Below are positions 1 to 7,380 of a stretch of DNA of 11,666 nt, in pieces. Both the position numbers and the translations under genes were made by a program. How positions within the stretch are numbered: position 1 is the stretch's first letter; the number at the start of each line of letters is the position of its first letter. The notes beneath the pieces were generated by a model. That model searched no databases, was not told the DNA's origin, and worked only from the letters and a program-made list of their open reading frames with translations. The stretch covers positions 1 to 11,666 of the forward strand of contig JADFHR010000088.1 of the NCBI GenBank assembly GCA_022567015.1, written 5' to 3'. The DNA is from Pseudomonadota bacterium (GTDB taxonomy: Bacteria > Pseudomonadota > Alphaproteobacteria > Rhodospirillales > 2-02-FULL-58-16).

Positions 1-1
1 T

Positions 2-3000
2 GAAATCGCCCTCGAAGGTGTCCCTCAGCCGCTCCATGAAGGCGCCGTCGGTGAAAAGGCGCGCCACCTCGTACTCGTCCTTGTAGGCGAGAAGCTTGAA
101 GTACGACCGCGCCACCGCCTCGGCCAGACCGGTCCTGCCCTTGGCCCGCTCCGCCTCCACCGCGCGCACCCGCTGGACCAGGTCCGTATAGCGTTTGGCG
201 TAGGCCGCGTCCTGGTAGGCGGTGAGTTCCGCCGTCCGCCGGGCGATGAGCTCGTCCAGGCTGGCGGACAGGCGCCGCGCGGTCGGCGCCGCGCCTCCGG
301 CGAAGGCGATGGTTTCGACCCTGGCCCCGTCATGGGCCGTCCTCCGGCCCCACAGGAAGGCGCCTTTGTTGGCCTCCACGGCGACGCCGTTGAGCTCGAT
401 GGCGCGCTCGATGGCCGCCGCCGAGACCGGCAGCAGGCCCTTCTGGTAGGCGAACCCGACCATGAACAGGTTGGCCGCGATGGTATCGCCGAGCAGGGCC
501 GTGGCCAGCCCGGTGGCGTCGACGAAATCGGCGCCCCCGGCGGCGGCGGTGATGGCGTCGCGCAGGCCCTGTTCCGGGAACGCCAGGTCGGGGTCGCGGG
601 TGAAGTCGGCGGTCATCGTCCGGTGGCTGTTGACCACGGCGCGGGAATAGCCCGCCCGCAGCTTGGCCAGGGCCTCGAAGCTGCCGGCGGTGACCATGTC
701 GCACCCGAGAAGCAGCCGCGCCCCGCCGGCGGCGATGCGCACCGCGTGGATGTCCTCGGGCCTGTCCGCGATGCGCACGTGGCTGACCACGGCGCCGTTC
801 TTCTGCGCCAGCCCGGTAATGTCGAGCACCGAGACCCCCTTGCCTTCCAGGTGCGCCGCCATGCCCAGAAGCGCCCCCACGGTGACCACGCCGGTGCCCC
901 CGATGCCGGTGATCAAGATGCCATAGGGGGAGTCGGCGGCGGCCGGTCGGGGATCGGGCAGGGCGGGGAAGGGATGCCCGGGGCCGGGTCCGGCGGCCCC
1001 GGCGGCGACGGCCTGGGTGCGCAAACGGCCCCCGTGGACGGTGACGAAGCTGGGGCAGAAGCCGTCGACACAGGAGTAGTCCTTGTTGCACGACGACTGG
1101 TCGATGGCCCGCTTGCGCCCGAACTCGGTCTCCACGGGGGCGATGGCGACACAGTTGGAGACCACGCCGCAGTCCCCGCAGCCCTCGCACACCGCCTCGT
1201 TGATGAAGACCCGCTTGGGCGGGTCGACCATCTGGCCGCGCTTGCGGCGGCGGCGTTTCTCGGCGGCGCAGGTCTGGTCGTAAATGAGGACCGAAACGCC
1301 CTTGAGGCGGCGCAGATCCCGCTGCAGCGCATCCAGGTCGTCCCGGTGATGGATGGTGACGTCGGGCGCGAAGCCGGCGTTGATCGGGTACTTGTCGGGC
1401 TCGTCGGTGACCACGGCGATGCGCTCCACCGACTCGGCGCGCAGCTGCCGGGTGATCAGGGGCACGCTCAGGGGGCCGTCCACGGGCTGGCCGCCGGTCA
1501 TGGCGACGGCGTCGTTGTACAGGATCTTGTAGGTCATGGTGACGCCCGCCGCCACCGCCGCGCGGATGGCCAGCAGGCCCGAGTGGAAATAGGTGCCGTC
1601 GCCGATGTTGACGAAGATGTGTTCGGTTTCGGTGAACGGCGCCTGGCCGATCCAGTTGGCGCCCTCGCCCCCCATGTGGGTGAAGGTGGCGGTGTCCCGG
1701 TCCATCCAGATGGCCATGTAATGGCAGCCGATGCCGGCGACGACGCGCGAACCCTCGGGCACGGTGGTCGAGATGTTGTGGGGACAGCCGGCGCAGAAAT
1801 ACGGGATGCGCTCGATCTCGGGCAGCCGGTCCTCGAGCGACCTTTCCTTGTCCTCGAGGAAGGCGAGCCGGTCGGTGATTTCGGTGCTGGTGTAGAAGCG
1901 CCCGATGCGCCCGGCGATGACCCGGGCGATGCGCGCCGGCGTCAACTCGCCGGCCGAGGGCAGGATCCATTCGCCGTCCTCGTCGAACTTGCCGATGACG
2001 CGCGGGCGCACGTCCTCGCGCCAGTTGTAGAGCTGCTCCTTGATCTGGTTCTCCATGACGGCGCGCTTTTCCTCGACCACCAGGATTTCCTCCAGCCCTT
2101 CGGCGAAGTGGCGGATGCCCTCGCGCTCCAGGGGCCAGCTCATGCCCACCTTGTAGACGCGCAGTCCGATGTCGGCGGCGTGGTCGGCGTCGATGCCGAG
2201 GTCGTCCAGCGCCTGCAGGACGTCGAGATAGGACTTGCCGGTGGAGACGATGCCGAAGCGCGGCTTCGGGCTGTCGATGACGATGCGGTTCAGCGCGTTG
2301 GCCCGGGCAAAAGCGATCGCCGCGTAAAGCTTGTACTTCTGCAGCCGCAGCTCCTGCTCCAGGGGGCGGTCGGGCCAGCGGATGTGCAGCCCGTCGGGCG
2401 GCGGCTCGAAATCGTCGGGAAGGACGATCCGCATGCGCTCGGGATCGACGGACACCGAGGCCGAGGAGTCGACGTTCTCGGTGATCGTCTTCATGCCCAC
2501 CCAGCAGCCCGAATAGCGCGACATGGCCCAACCGAAGAGGCCCAGATCGAGTATGTCCTGCACGTTGGCCGGGTTGAGCACCGGCATCTGGGCGTCCATG
2601 AAGGCGTATTCGCTTTGGCTGGGCACGGTGGAGGACTTGCACGCCGGGTCGTCGCCGGCCAGGACGAGGACGCCGCCATGGGGCGCGGTGCCGGCGTAGT
2701 TGGCGTGGCGGAACACGTCGCCCGAGCGGTCGACGCCGGGGCCCTTGCCGTACCACATGGCGAAGACGCCGTCGTACCTGGCGCCCGGGAACAGGTTGAC
2801 CTGCTGGCTGCCCCAGATGGCGGTGGCCGCCAGGTCCTCGTTCACCCCGGGCTGGAAATGGATGTGCTGTTTTTTAAGAAACTCCTCGGCCCGCCAGAAC
2901 TCCCGGTCCACGGTGCCCAGGGGCGAGCCCCGGTAGCCGGACACGAAGCAGGCCGTGTTCAGTCCGGCCCGGCGGTCCTGCTGACGCTGCATCAGGCACA

Positions 3001-3088
3001 GGCGCACCAGCGCCTGGGTGCCGGTCAGGTAGACCCGGCCGGATTCGAACGTGTATTTGTCGTCGAGCGTGACCGCAGCCAACGCCAT
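2..3088 (-). CDS. Indolepyruvate ferredoxin oxidoreductase, fused alpha/beta type (C-terminus cut by window edge)
   Basis: The enzyme class uses thiamine pyrophosphate to decarboxylate indolepyruvate and related arylpyruvates oxidatively to aryl-acetyl-CoA, passing electrons to ferredoxin in the cytoplasm. The frame is open from ATG 3088 to the left edge (1029 codons). Known fused family members have roughly 1150-1200 residues, so the last part of the C-terminal domain is missing. The N-terminus has the family signature around GYRGSPLG (about residue 50). The TPP-binding part has GDGT at 496-499. A ferredoxin-like segment has Cys634, 637, 640 and 646, then Cys667, 673 and 678. The IorB/gamma-like domain begins near GITGIGGTG-type residues 723-733 (GIGGTG at 728-733). 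ATG 3088 is the only start after the in-frame stop at 3131-3133, and GGGAG lies about 8 bases upstream of it. The gene is divergent from the epimerase. Family assignment is firm; the true substrate is inferred. Confidence 0.93.
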   Translation of the reverse strand, partial: MALAAVTLDDKYTFESGRVYLTGTQALVRLCLMQRQQDRRAGLNTACFVSGYRGSPLGTVDREFWRAEEFLKKQHIHFQPGVNEDLAATAIWGSQQVNLFPGARYDGVFAMWYGKGPGVDRSGDVFRHANYAGTAPHGGVLVLAGDDPACKSSTVPSQSEYAFMDAQMPVLNPANVQDILDLGLFGWAMSRYSGCWVGMKTITENVDSSASVSVDPERMRIVLPDDFEPPPDGLHIRWPDRPLEQELRLQKYKLYAAIAFARANALNRIVIDSPKPRFGIVSTGKSYLDVLQALDDLGIDADHAADIGLRVYKVGMSWPLEREGIRHFAEGLEEILVVEEKRAVMENQIKEQLYNWREDVRPRVIGKFDEDGEWILPSAGELTPARIARVIAGRIGRFYTSTEITDRLAFLEDKERSLEDRLPEIERIPYFCAGCPHNISTTVPEGSRVVAGIGCHYMAIWMDRDTATFTHMGGEGANWIGQAPFTETEHIFVNIGDGTYFHSGLLAIRAAVAAGVTMTYKILYNDAVAMTGGQPVDGPLSVPLITRQLRAESVERIAVVTDEPDKYPINAGFAPDVTIHHRDDLDALQRDLRRLKGVSVLIYDQTCAAEKRRRRKRGQMVDPPKRVFINEAVCEGCGDCGVVSNCVAIAPVETEFGRKRAIDQSSCNKDYSCVDGFCPSFVTVHGGRLRTQAVAAGAAGPGPGHPFPALPDPRPAAADSPYGILITGIGGTGVVTVGALLGMAAHLEGKGVSVLDITGLAQKNGAVVSHVRIADRPEDIHAVRIAAGGARLLLGCDMVTAGSFEALAKLRAGYSRAVVNSHRTMTADFTRDPDLAFPEQGLRDAITAAAGGADFVDATGLATALLGDTIAANLFMVGFAYQKGLLPVSAAAIERAIELNGVAVEANKGAFLWGRRTAHDGARVETIAFAGGAAPTARRLSASLDELIARRTAELTAYQDAAYAKRYTDLVQRVRAVEAERAKGRTGLAEAVARSYFKLLAYKDEYEVARLFTDGAFMERLRDTFEGDF

Positions 3089-3140
3089 GACCGTTCTCCC
3101 GGGAGGGAAGGTCCCCGTCGATTTTCTTTGTCAAAGGTAA

Positions 3141-3161
3141 TGTCTGGAAGCCTTCCAGACA
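3141..3161. promoter_or_regulatory. 21-bp near-perfect palindrome, candidate operator in the divergent intergenic region
   Basis: TGTCTGGAAG and CTTCCAGACA are exact reverse complements separated by one base (C3151). The centre is 63 bases upstream of the oxidoreductase start and about 215 bases upstream of the epimerase start. Odd-length dyads of this size are typical of dimeric repressor or activator sites, so an operator controlling the oxidoreductase is the simplest reading. It could instead form an RNA hairpin in a leader, but no T-run follows on either strand. The regulator is not in the window. A TTGTCT hexamer on the minus strand overlaps the palindrome and could be a -35, but the matching -10 (TACCTT, 17 bases on) is poor. 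Confidence 0.5.
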
Positions 3162-3365
3162 ACGAATCCCGATTCCCGCGGGGCAGAACGCAAGGATCGA
3201 ATGCCCATTTCCGCGCGCCGGGCGCAAAAGTACCGGACGACCCGGCCGGGCGCACGAAGATTTCCCGGCCCCCGGCGGGCGGCCGGTTCCGGCGCCGGCC
3301 ACCGGAAAGGGATGATTTCTCCGCCGCCAGCCGGTATATGAGGGCGGCATTTGGGAGACGCTGTC

Positions 3366-4340
3366 ATGGCCGTACTGGTCACCGGCGCCGCCGGGTTCAT
3401 CGGGTTCCACACGTCCCTCGCACTGCTCGATCGCGGCGAGCGGGTGATCGGCGTCGACGACCTCAACGATTACTACGACGTGACCCTGAAAGAGGCCCGG
3501 CTGGCCGCCCTGAAAGCCAAGGACGCATTCGTCTTCGAGCGCGCGGACATCGCCGAGCGCGCCCACATGGAGGCCCTGGTCGGGCGTCACCCGGACATCA
3601 CCGGGGTCGTCCACCTGGCGGCCCAGGCCGGCGTGCGCCATTCCCTGGTCGACCCCTACGTCTACCTCCGCACCAACGTCGAGGGGCACGTCGTGGTGCT
3701 CGAGGCCTGCCGCAGGCTGGAGCGCCTGGAGCACCTGGTGTATGCGTCCTCGTCCTCGGTTTACGGCCTCAACACCAAGCTGCCGTTTTCGACCGGGGAC
3801 AGGGTGGACGCCCCGGCCTCGCTCTACGGGGCGACCAAGAAGTCCATGGAGGCGATCAGCCACGCCTACGGCCATCTGTTCGAAATGCCCCTGACGGGGC
3901 TGCGTTTCTTTACCGTCTACGGGCCCTGGGGGCGGCCGGACATGGCGGCCTTCATCTTCACCCGCAAGATCCTGGCCGGCGAGCCCATCCCCGTCTTCAA
4001 CCACGGCGACATGCGCCGCGACTTCACCTACATCGACGATATCGTGGCCGGCGTGCTGGCCTGTCTCGACCGGCCGCCGGCGGACGGCGCCGCCCGGGCC
4101 CGGGTCTACAACATCGGCAACAACCGCGCCGAGCCCTTGATGCGGTTCATCGCGGTCCTCGAGGAGGCCCTGGGACAAAAGGCGGAGACCGAGTTGCTGC
4201 CCATGCAGCCCGGCGACGTCAAGGAGACCTTTGCCGATATCGCCGACACCCGGCGGGACTTCGGCTTCGCGCCGACGACGACCATCGACGAGGGCATTCC
4301 CCGGTTCGTCGCCTGGTACCGGGAGTATTACCGGGTATGA
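3366..4340 (+). CDS. NAD-dependent sugar-nucleotide epimerase, UDP-glucuronate 4-epimerase type
   Basis: This is an extended short-chain dehydrogenase/reductase of 324 residues, close to the family's usual length. The Rossmann motif GAAGFIG is at residues 7-13, the SSSS stretch before VYG at 128-131 supplies the catalytic Ser/Thr region, and the catalytic YxxxK is Y154-K158. FFTVYGPWGRPDMA and RRDFTYIDDI are characteristic of the CapI/LspL-like UDP-glucuronate epimerases, which convert UDP-glucuronate to UDP-galacturonate for capsule or lipopolysaccharide synthesis. I chose ATG 3366 because GGGAG at 3353-3357 sits 8 bases upstream. An in-frame TTG at 3351 would place that site inside the gene and add five residues ahead of the Rossmann strand. 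The exporter gene follows after 40 bases on the same strand, so co-transcription is likely. Precise substrate is inferred; a related 4-epimerase or 4,6-dehydratase activity is possible. Confidence 0.9.
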   Translation: MAVLVTGAAGFIGFHTSLALLDRGERVIGVDDLNDYYDVTLKEARLAALKAKDAFVFERADIAERAHMEALVGRHPDITGVVHLAAQAGVRHSLVDPYVYLRTNVEGHVVVLEACRRLERLEHLVYASSSSVYGLNTKLPFSTGDRVDAPASLYGATKKSMEAISHAYGHLFEMPLTGLRFFTVYGPWGRPDMAAFIFTRKILAGEPIPVFNHGDMRRDFTYIDDIVAGVLACLDRPPADGAARARVYNIGNNRAEPLMRFIAVLEEALGQKAETELLPMQPGDVKETFADIADTRRDFGFAPTTTIDEGIPRFVAWYREYYRV

Positions 4341-4368
4341 CCGTTTCCCGATAACCTTGTGAAGGCCC

Positions 4369-4374
4369 GGGAGG
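4369..4374 (+). promoter_or_regulatory. Shine-Dalgarno site GGGAGG that decides an ATT start
   Basis: GGGAGG ends at 4374 and is followed by a six-base spacer (ACAGCG), then ATT at 4381. This is the strongest ribosome-binding match near the exporter's N-terminus. It sits at ideal distance from ATT and from no ATG, GTG or TTG in the exporter frame. Confidence 0.6.
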
Positions 4375-4380
4375 ACAGCG

Positions 4381-5268
4381 ATTTCCAGTTCCGGCACCTA
4401 TCGGCATCTGCTTCTGCTGGTCTTTCTCGCTACCCTCTGGAGTTCGTCCTTCGCCGCCATCAAGATCGGCGTCGGGACCATCCCGCCGCTGACCCTGGCG
4501 GCGGGACGCATCGTGCTTGCGGCGGTCGTCCTCTACGCCTTCATCGCCCTCAAAGGGCAGCGGCTGCCCCGCTCGGGGCGCATGTGGACCCTGTTCTTCC
4601 TCATCGGCATCCTCGGTAACGGCCTTCCCTTCACCCTCATCGCCTGGGGCGAGCAGCGCATCGACAGCGGCCTCGCCGCCATCTTAATGGCGGTGATGCC
4701 CCTGGCCACCCTGTTGCTGACCCACGCCTTTACCGAGGACGAACGCCTGACGGCGCCCAAGGCGATCGGCGTCGCCATCGGCTTCGCGGGCGTCGTCGCA
4801 CTGGTCGGGCCCGAGGCCTTCGGGGGGCTCGGAGGCACCGTGTGGCGGCAGCTCGCGGTTGCCGGCGGCGCCGTATGCTACGCCGTCGCCGCCACCATCG
4901 CCCGCTCCCTGCCGCCCTCGCCGCCGGCGGTGCGCGGCGCCGCCGTCATGATGTGCGCCGCCGTCCAGATGATTCCCCTCGTGCTGTTGGTGGACGCGCC
5001 GTGGACCCTGTCGCCGTCGTTGGGCTCCCTGGCCGCCGTCGTTTACCTGGGACTGTTGCCGACGGCCCTGGCGACGATCATCTTCTTCCAGTTGATTGCC
5101 GCGCGCGGGGCGACGTTCGTCGCCCTCAACAACTACCTGATCCCGGCCCTCGGCGTCATCTGGGGGGCGGCGGTTCTGGGCGAACAAATCTCCCTGCCGG
5201 CCGTTGGCGCCCTGGCGGTAATCCTGGTCGGCGTCGGGATCACCAATCTGAGGCCGCCCCGCCCCTGA
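4381..5268 (+). CDS. EamA/DMT-family membrane transporter with apparent ATT start codon
   Basis: The protein is 295 residues and very hydrophobic, with about ten predicted membrane segments arranged as two EamA repeats, as expected for drug/metabolite exporters of the inner membrane. Family-typical stretches are LATLWSSSFAAIKIG at the first helix, ITTLP-like IPPLTLAAGRI at the second, GLLPTALATIIFF and NYLIPALGVIWG in the second repeat, and GEQIS before the last helix. The frame is closed by TGA 4360-4362, and no ATG, GTG or TTG lies between that stop and GTG 4513. Starting at GTG 4513 would delete helix 1 and part of helix 2. ATT 4381 sits six bases after GGGAGG and gives the normal family length. 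The gene follows the epimerase closely and converges on the acyl-CoA synthetase. Substrate unknown. Frame and family are firm; the ATT start is inferred, and a base error in this stretch is the alternative. Confidence 0.85.
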   Translation: MSSSGTYRHLLLLVFLATLWSSSFAAIKIGVGTIPPLTLAAGRIVLAAVVLYAFIALKGQRLPRSGRMWTLFFLIGILGNGLPFTLIAWGEQRIDSGLAAILMAVMPLATLLLTHAFTEDERLTAPKAIGVAIGFAGVVALVGPEAFGGLGGTVWRQLAVAGGAVCYAVAATIARSLPPSPPAVRGAAVMMCAAVQMIPLVLLVDAPWTLSPSLGSLAAVVYLGLLPTALATIIFFQLIAARGATFVALNNYLIPALGVIWGAAVLGEQISLPAVGALAVILVGVGITNLRPPRP

Positions 5269-5281
5269 GCCGGCGGCGGCC
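5252..5281. terminator. Possible bidirectional hairpin between convergent genes
   Basis: GGCCGCC (5252-5258) and GGCGGCC (5275-5281) are exact reverse complements around a 16-base loop. The hairpin overlaps the exporter's stop codon and lies just before the acyl-CoA synthetase stop. The convergent layout makes a shared terminator plausible, but neither side has a T-run and GC-rich DNA makes such stems by chance. Confidence 0.22.
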
Positions 5282-5286
5282 CCGCC

Positions 5287-7074
5287 TCAACGGTACAGCG
5301 CCTCCAGGCGGTCGCCGTAGACGTCCTTGATCTTGTGGCGGCGGATTTTGAGGGTCGGCGTCATCTGGGCGTTTTCGATGGTGAACGGGGCGTCGGCGAC
5401 GGCGAAGCGGCGCACCCGCTCGATCTTGGAAAGGCGCCCATTCACCCGCTTCACGGCGGCGTCGAGGGCGCGCCGGAAATCCTTGTCCCCGGCCAGGACC
5501 GGCAACTCGGCGGGCTTCTTGTGGTCCTTGGCCCAGGTCTTCATCCACGCCGTGTCCGGCACCAAAAGGCCGACCAGATGGGGCCGGCGGTCGCCGTAGA
5601 CCATGGCCTGGGCGATCTCGGGCTCCAGGGTCAGCATCCCCTCGATGCGCTGCGGCGAGACGTTGTCGCCGCCGGAGCCGACGATGATGTCCTTCTTGCG
5701 GTCGGTGATGGTGAGATAGCCGTCGGAGTCGATGACGCCCACGTCGCCCGTGTGCAGCCAGCCGTCCCGGATCGCCTCGGCGGTGGCTTCCGGGTTGCGC
5801 CAGTAGCCCTGCATGACCAGTTCCCCGCGCACCAGGATCTCGCCGTCGGCGGCGATCTTCACCTGGACGCCGGGAAGGGGGGGACCGACGGTGTGTATCT
5901 TGACCTTGTTGGGCCGGTTGGCGGTGATCACGGGGGCCGCTTCCGTCTGTCCGTAGCCCTGCAGGATGCGCAGGCCCAACGCCGTGAAGAAGAGGCCGAT
6001 GTCGGCGTTGAGCGGCGCCCCGCCCGACACCAGGGCCTTGAGCCGGCCGCCGAAGCCGGCCCGCACCTTGTCGCGCACCAGCTTGTCCAGCACGGCGTCG
6101 ATCAGGCGCTGGCCCGGCGACAGGACGCCGGCGCGCTGATAGCGCCGGGTGCCCAGCTCCAGGGCCTTGCGGAACAGCTTCTCCTTGACGCCGCCGGCCT
6201 TGTGGACGCCCCTGAGGATGCGCCCGTGCATGGTCTCGTAAAGCCGGGGCACCGCCGTCATGATGGTCGGCCGGGCTTCGCGCATGTTGGTGGCCAGGGT
6301 CTCGACGCCCTCGGCGTAGTAGATCTGGGCGCCGATGGATATGGGAAAGAACTGGCCCGCCGTGTGCTCGTAGGCATGGGACAGGGGCAGGAAGGACAGG
6401 AACACGTCGTCAGCCAGGTCGAGCTCCTTGAAGGCCTCCCGGGCGCCGGCGCAGTTGTGCAGGATCGCCCCGTGGTGAAGCATCACGCCCTTCGGCGCGC
6501 CGCCGGTGCCCGAGGTATAAATGATGCAGGCGGTGTCGCTGCGCTTCCACCGGCGCGCCAGTTCGGCGATGTTTTCGGATCCCGTCCGGCCCCGTTCCAG
6601 GACGTCGTCCAGATGCAGCACCTTGACGCGCCGGTCGTGGCCGATGTCCGGCGGGTCCAGGCCGGCGATGAACTCCATCCCGTCCGCCTGGTCGGCGGCG
6701 GGGAGCAGCCTCTCGGCCAGCCGCCGGGTGGAGACGATGGCGCCCTTGGCGCCGCTGTCGCTGAGGACGTGGAGATGGTCCTCGGGCGTGTTGGTGACGT
6801 ATGCGGGGACCGTGATGGCGCCCACCGCCATGATGGCCATGTCCGCCACCAGCCATAGGGGGCGGTTCTCGGAGACCAGGACGACGCGGTCCCCCGGCGC
6901 CACGCCCAGGGTCTTGAGGCCGTGGGCCAGCGCGCTGACCCTGGCCGCCGTGTCGCGCCAGGTCAGGGGCGCGTAGGTGCCGCCCCTTTTCATCCACAGG
7001 AACGGCCGGTCGCCGTAGCGCTCCACCTGCTCGAAGAACATGAGCACCAGGTTGGGCCAGGTTCCTTTGTCCAT
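5287..7074 (-). CDS. Long-chain fatty acid--CoA ligase (AMP-forming, FAA1/FadD15-like)
   Basis: The 595-residue protein belongs to the ANL adenylate-forming superfamily. It activates a fatty acid to acyl-AMP and then acyl-CoA, feeding beta-oxidation or lipid synthesis. The phosphate-binding loop is YTSGTGGAPKG starting at Y186. GYGQTE is at 373-378, the GYWRNPEAT and LHTGD motifs follow, TDRKKD has its conserved aspartate at D458, and the C-terminal catalytic lysine is K576 in TPTLKIRR. All core motifs are present and the length is normal for the long-chain branch. ATG 7074 is preceded by a GGGGGAAG run ending six bases upstream. The gene converges on the exporter, with 18 bases between their stops, and has its own candidate promoter upstream. 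Chain-length preference cannot be read from the sequence; an aryl or other carboxylic acid is possible. Confidence 0.93.
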   Translation of the reverse strand: MDKGTWPNLVLMFFEQVERYGDRPFLWMKRGGTYAPLTWRDTAARVSALAHGLKTLGVAPGDRVVLVSENRPLWLVADMAIMAVGAITVPAYVTNTPEDHLHVLSDSGAKGAIVSTRRLAERLLPAADQADGMEFIAGLDPPDIGHDRRVKVLHLDDVLERGRTGSENIAELARRWKRSDTACIIYTSGTGGAPKGVMLHHGAILHNCAGAREAFKELDLADDVFLSFLPLSHAYEHTAGQFFPISIGAQIYYAEGVETLATNMREARPTIMTAVPRLYETMHGRILRGVHKAGGVKEKLFRKALELGTRRYQRAGVLSPGQRLIDAVLDKLVRDKVRAGFGGRLKALVSGGAPLNADIGLFFTALGLRILQGYGQTEAAPVITANRPNKVKIHTVGPPLPGVQVKIAADGEILVRGELVMQGYWRNPEATAEAIRDGWLHTGDVGVIDSDGYLTITDRKKDIIVGSGGDNVSPQRIEGMLTLEPEIAQAMVYGDRRPHLVGLLVPDTAWMKTWAKDHKKPAELPVLAGDKDFRRALDAAVKRVNGRLSKIERVRRFAVADAPFTIENAQMTPTLKIRRHKIKDVYGDRLEALYR

Positions 7075-7137
7075 CCTGTTCTTCCCCCGGACCGCCGACG
7101 GCGCGGGTTTCCGTTCCCCTCGGGGTGTCCGGCTCCT

Positions 7138-7166
7138 ATTATCGTCGCCGCCCGGGGGCCTCGCAA
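7138..7166 (-). promoter_or_regulatory. Candidate sigma70-type promoter for the acyl-CoA ligase
   Basis: On the minus strand, TTGCGA (7166-7161) is followed by a 17-base spacer and GATAAT (7143-7138). That is 4 of 6 and 5 of 6 matches to the consensus with optimal spacing. Transcription would begin near 7131, leaving a leader of about 57 bases before ATG 7074. The remainder of 7075-7203 shows no further gene or repeat. Confidence 0.45.
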
Positions 7167-7203
7167 GACCGTCGTATAGTGCACGAATCTCTGGGACAGG
7201 ATA

Positions 7204-7350
7204 CTAGGAGCCTGTCCGAGTAATCCGAAGAGCGACACAATGGAATCGAAAATGCTGGCGACGCGCACGTATATTACCGCCACAGGCGTGCTACGATTCC
7301 GAATGTTTCAAATTTCGATGCTCCTCACACTTACTCGGACAGGCTCCTAG
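7204..7350. mobile_element. MITE-like element with perfect 20-bp inverted ends
   Basis: CTAGGAGCCTGTCCGAGTAA at 7204-7223 is the exact reverse complement of 7331-7350. The outer four bases, CTAG, are themselves palindromic. They are either a 4-bp target duplication or the ends of the repeat; in the first case the terminal inverted repeats are 16 bp starting GAGCCTGTCCG, which resembles ends of IS5-superfamily elements. Inside are two further complementary pairs, GGAATCG (7242-7248) with CGATTCC (7294-7300) and GCACG (7265-7269) with CGTGC (7287-7291), so a transcript would fold into one long nested hairpin. The interior is visibly less GC-rich than its surroundings and has no transposase gene, so movement would depend on a full-length relative elsewhere. 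It lies between the acyl-CoA ligase promoter and pepF. Confidence 0.8.
7246..7275 (+). promoter_or_regulatory. Weak outward promoter candidate inside the MITE, facing pepF
   Basis: TCGAAA (7246-7251), an 18-base spacer and TATATT (7270-7275) match the sigma70 consensus at 4 of 6 and 5 of 6 positions. It would start transcripts near 7282 that run through the right half of the element into pepF. The match is based on hexamers only. Confidence 0.25.
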
Positions 7351-7380
7351 CAGGATGCTGAAAATCCGTCATATGCGGCC

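Noticed and set aside
3129..3134. Perfect TTGACA on the minus strand upstream of the oxidoreductase
   Set aside because: No acceptable -10 hexamer is found 16-18 bases further on (the position reads CCTTCC), so I did not call a promoter.
3281..3300. GC hairpin GGCCGG/CCGGCC in the divergent intergenic region
   Set aside because: A six-base GC-only stem with no T-run in a G+C-rich stretch is expected by chance. It has no clear relation to a promoter.
332..4354. A very long open frame on the plus strand (over 1300 codons) antisense to the oxidoreductase and crossing into the epimerase
   Set aside because: Its translation is low-complexity, rich in Gly, Ala, Asp and Arg, with no domain. It mirrors the codon bias of the real genes on the other strand and in another frame, which is common in GC-rich DNA.
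5335..6858. A 507-codon plus-strand open frame antisense to the acyl-CoA ligase
   Set aside because: It has no recognisable motif, while the opposite strand encodes a complete ligase with every catalytic motif.
6990..7283. A minus-strand open frame starting inside the MITE and running into the acyl-CoA ligase region
   Set aside because: The first third reads the element and the rest overlaps the ligase leader and its start in another frame. It has no ribosome-binding site or homologous domain, so it is a chance frame.
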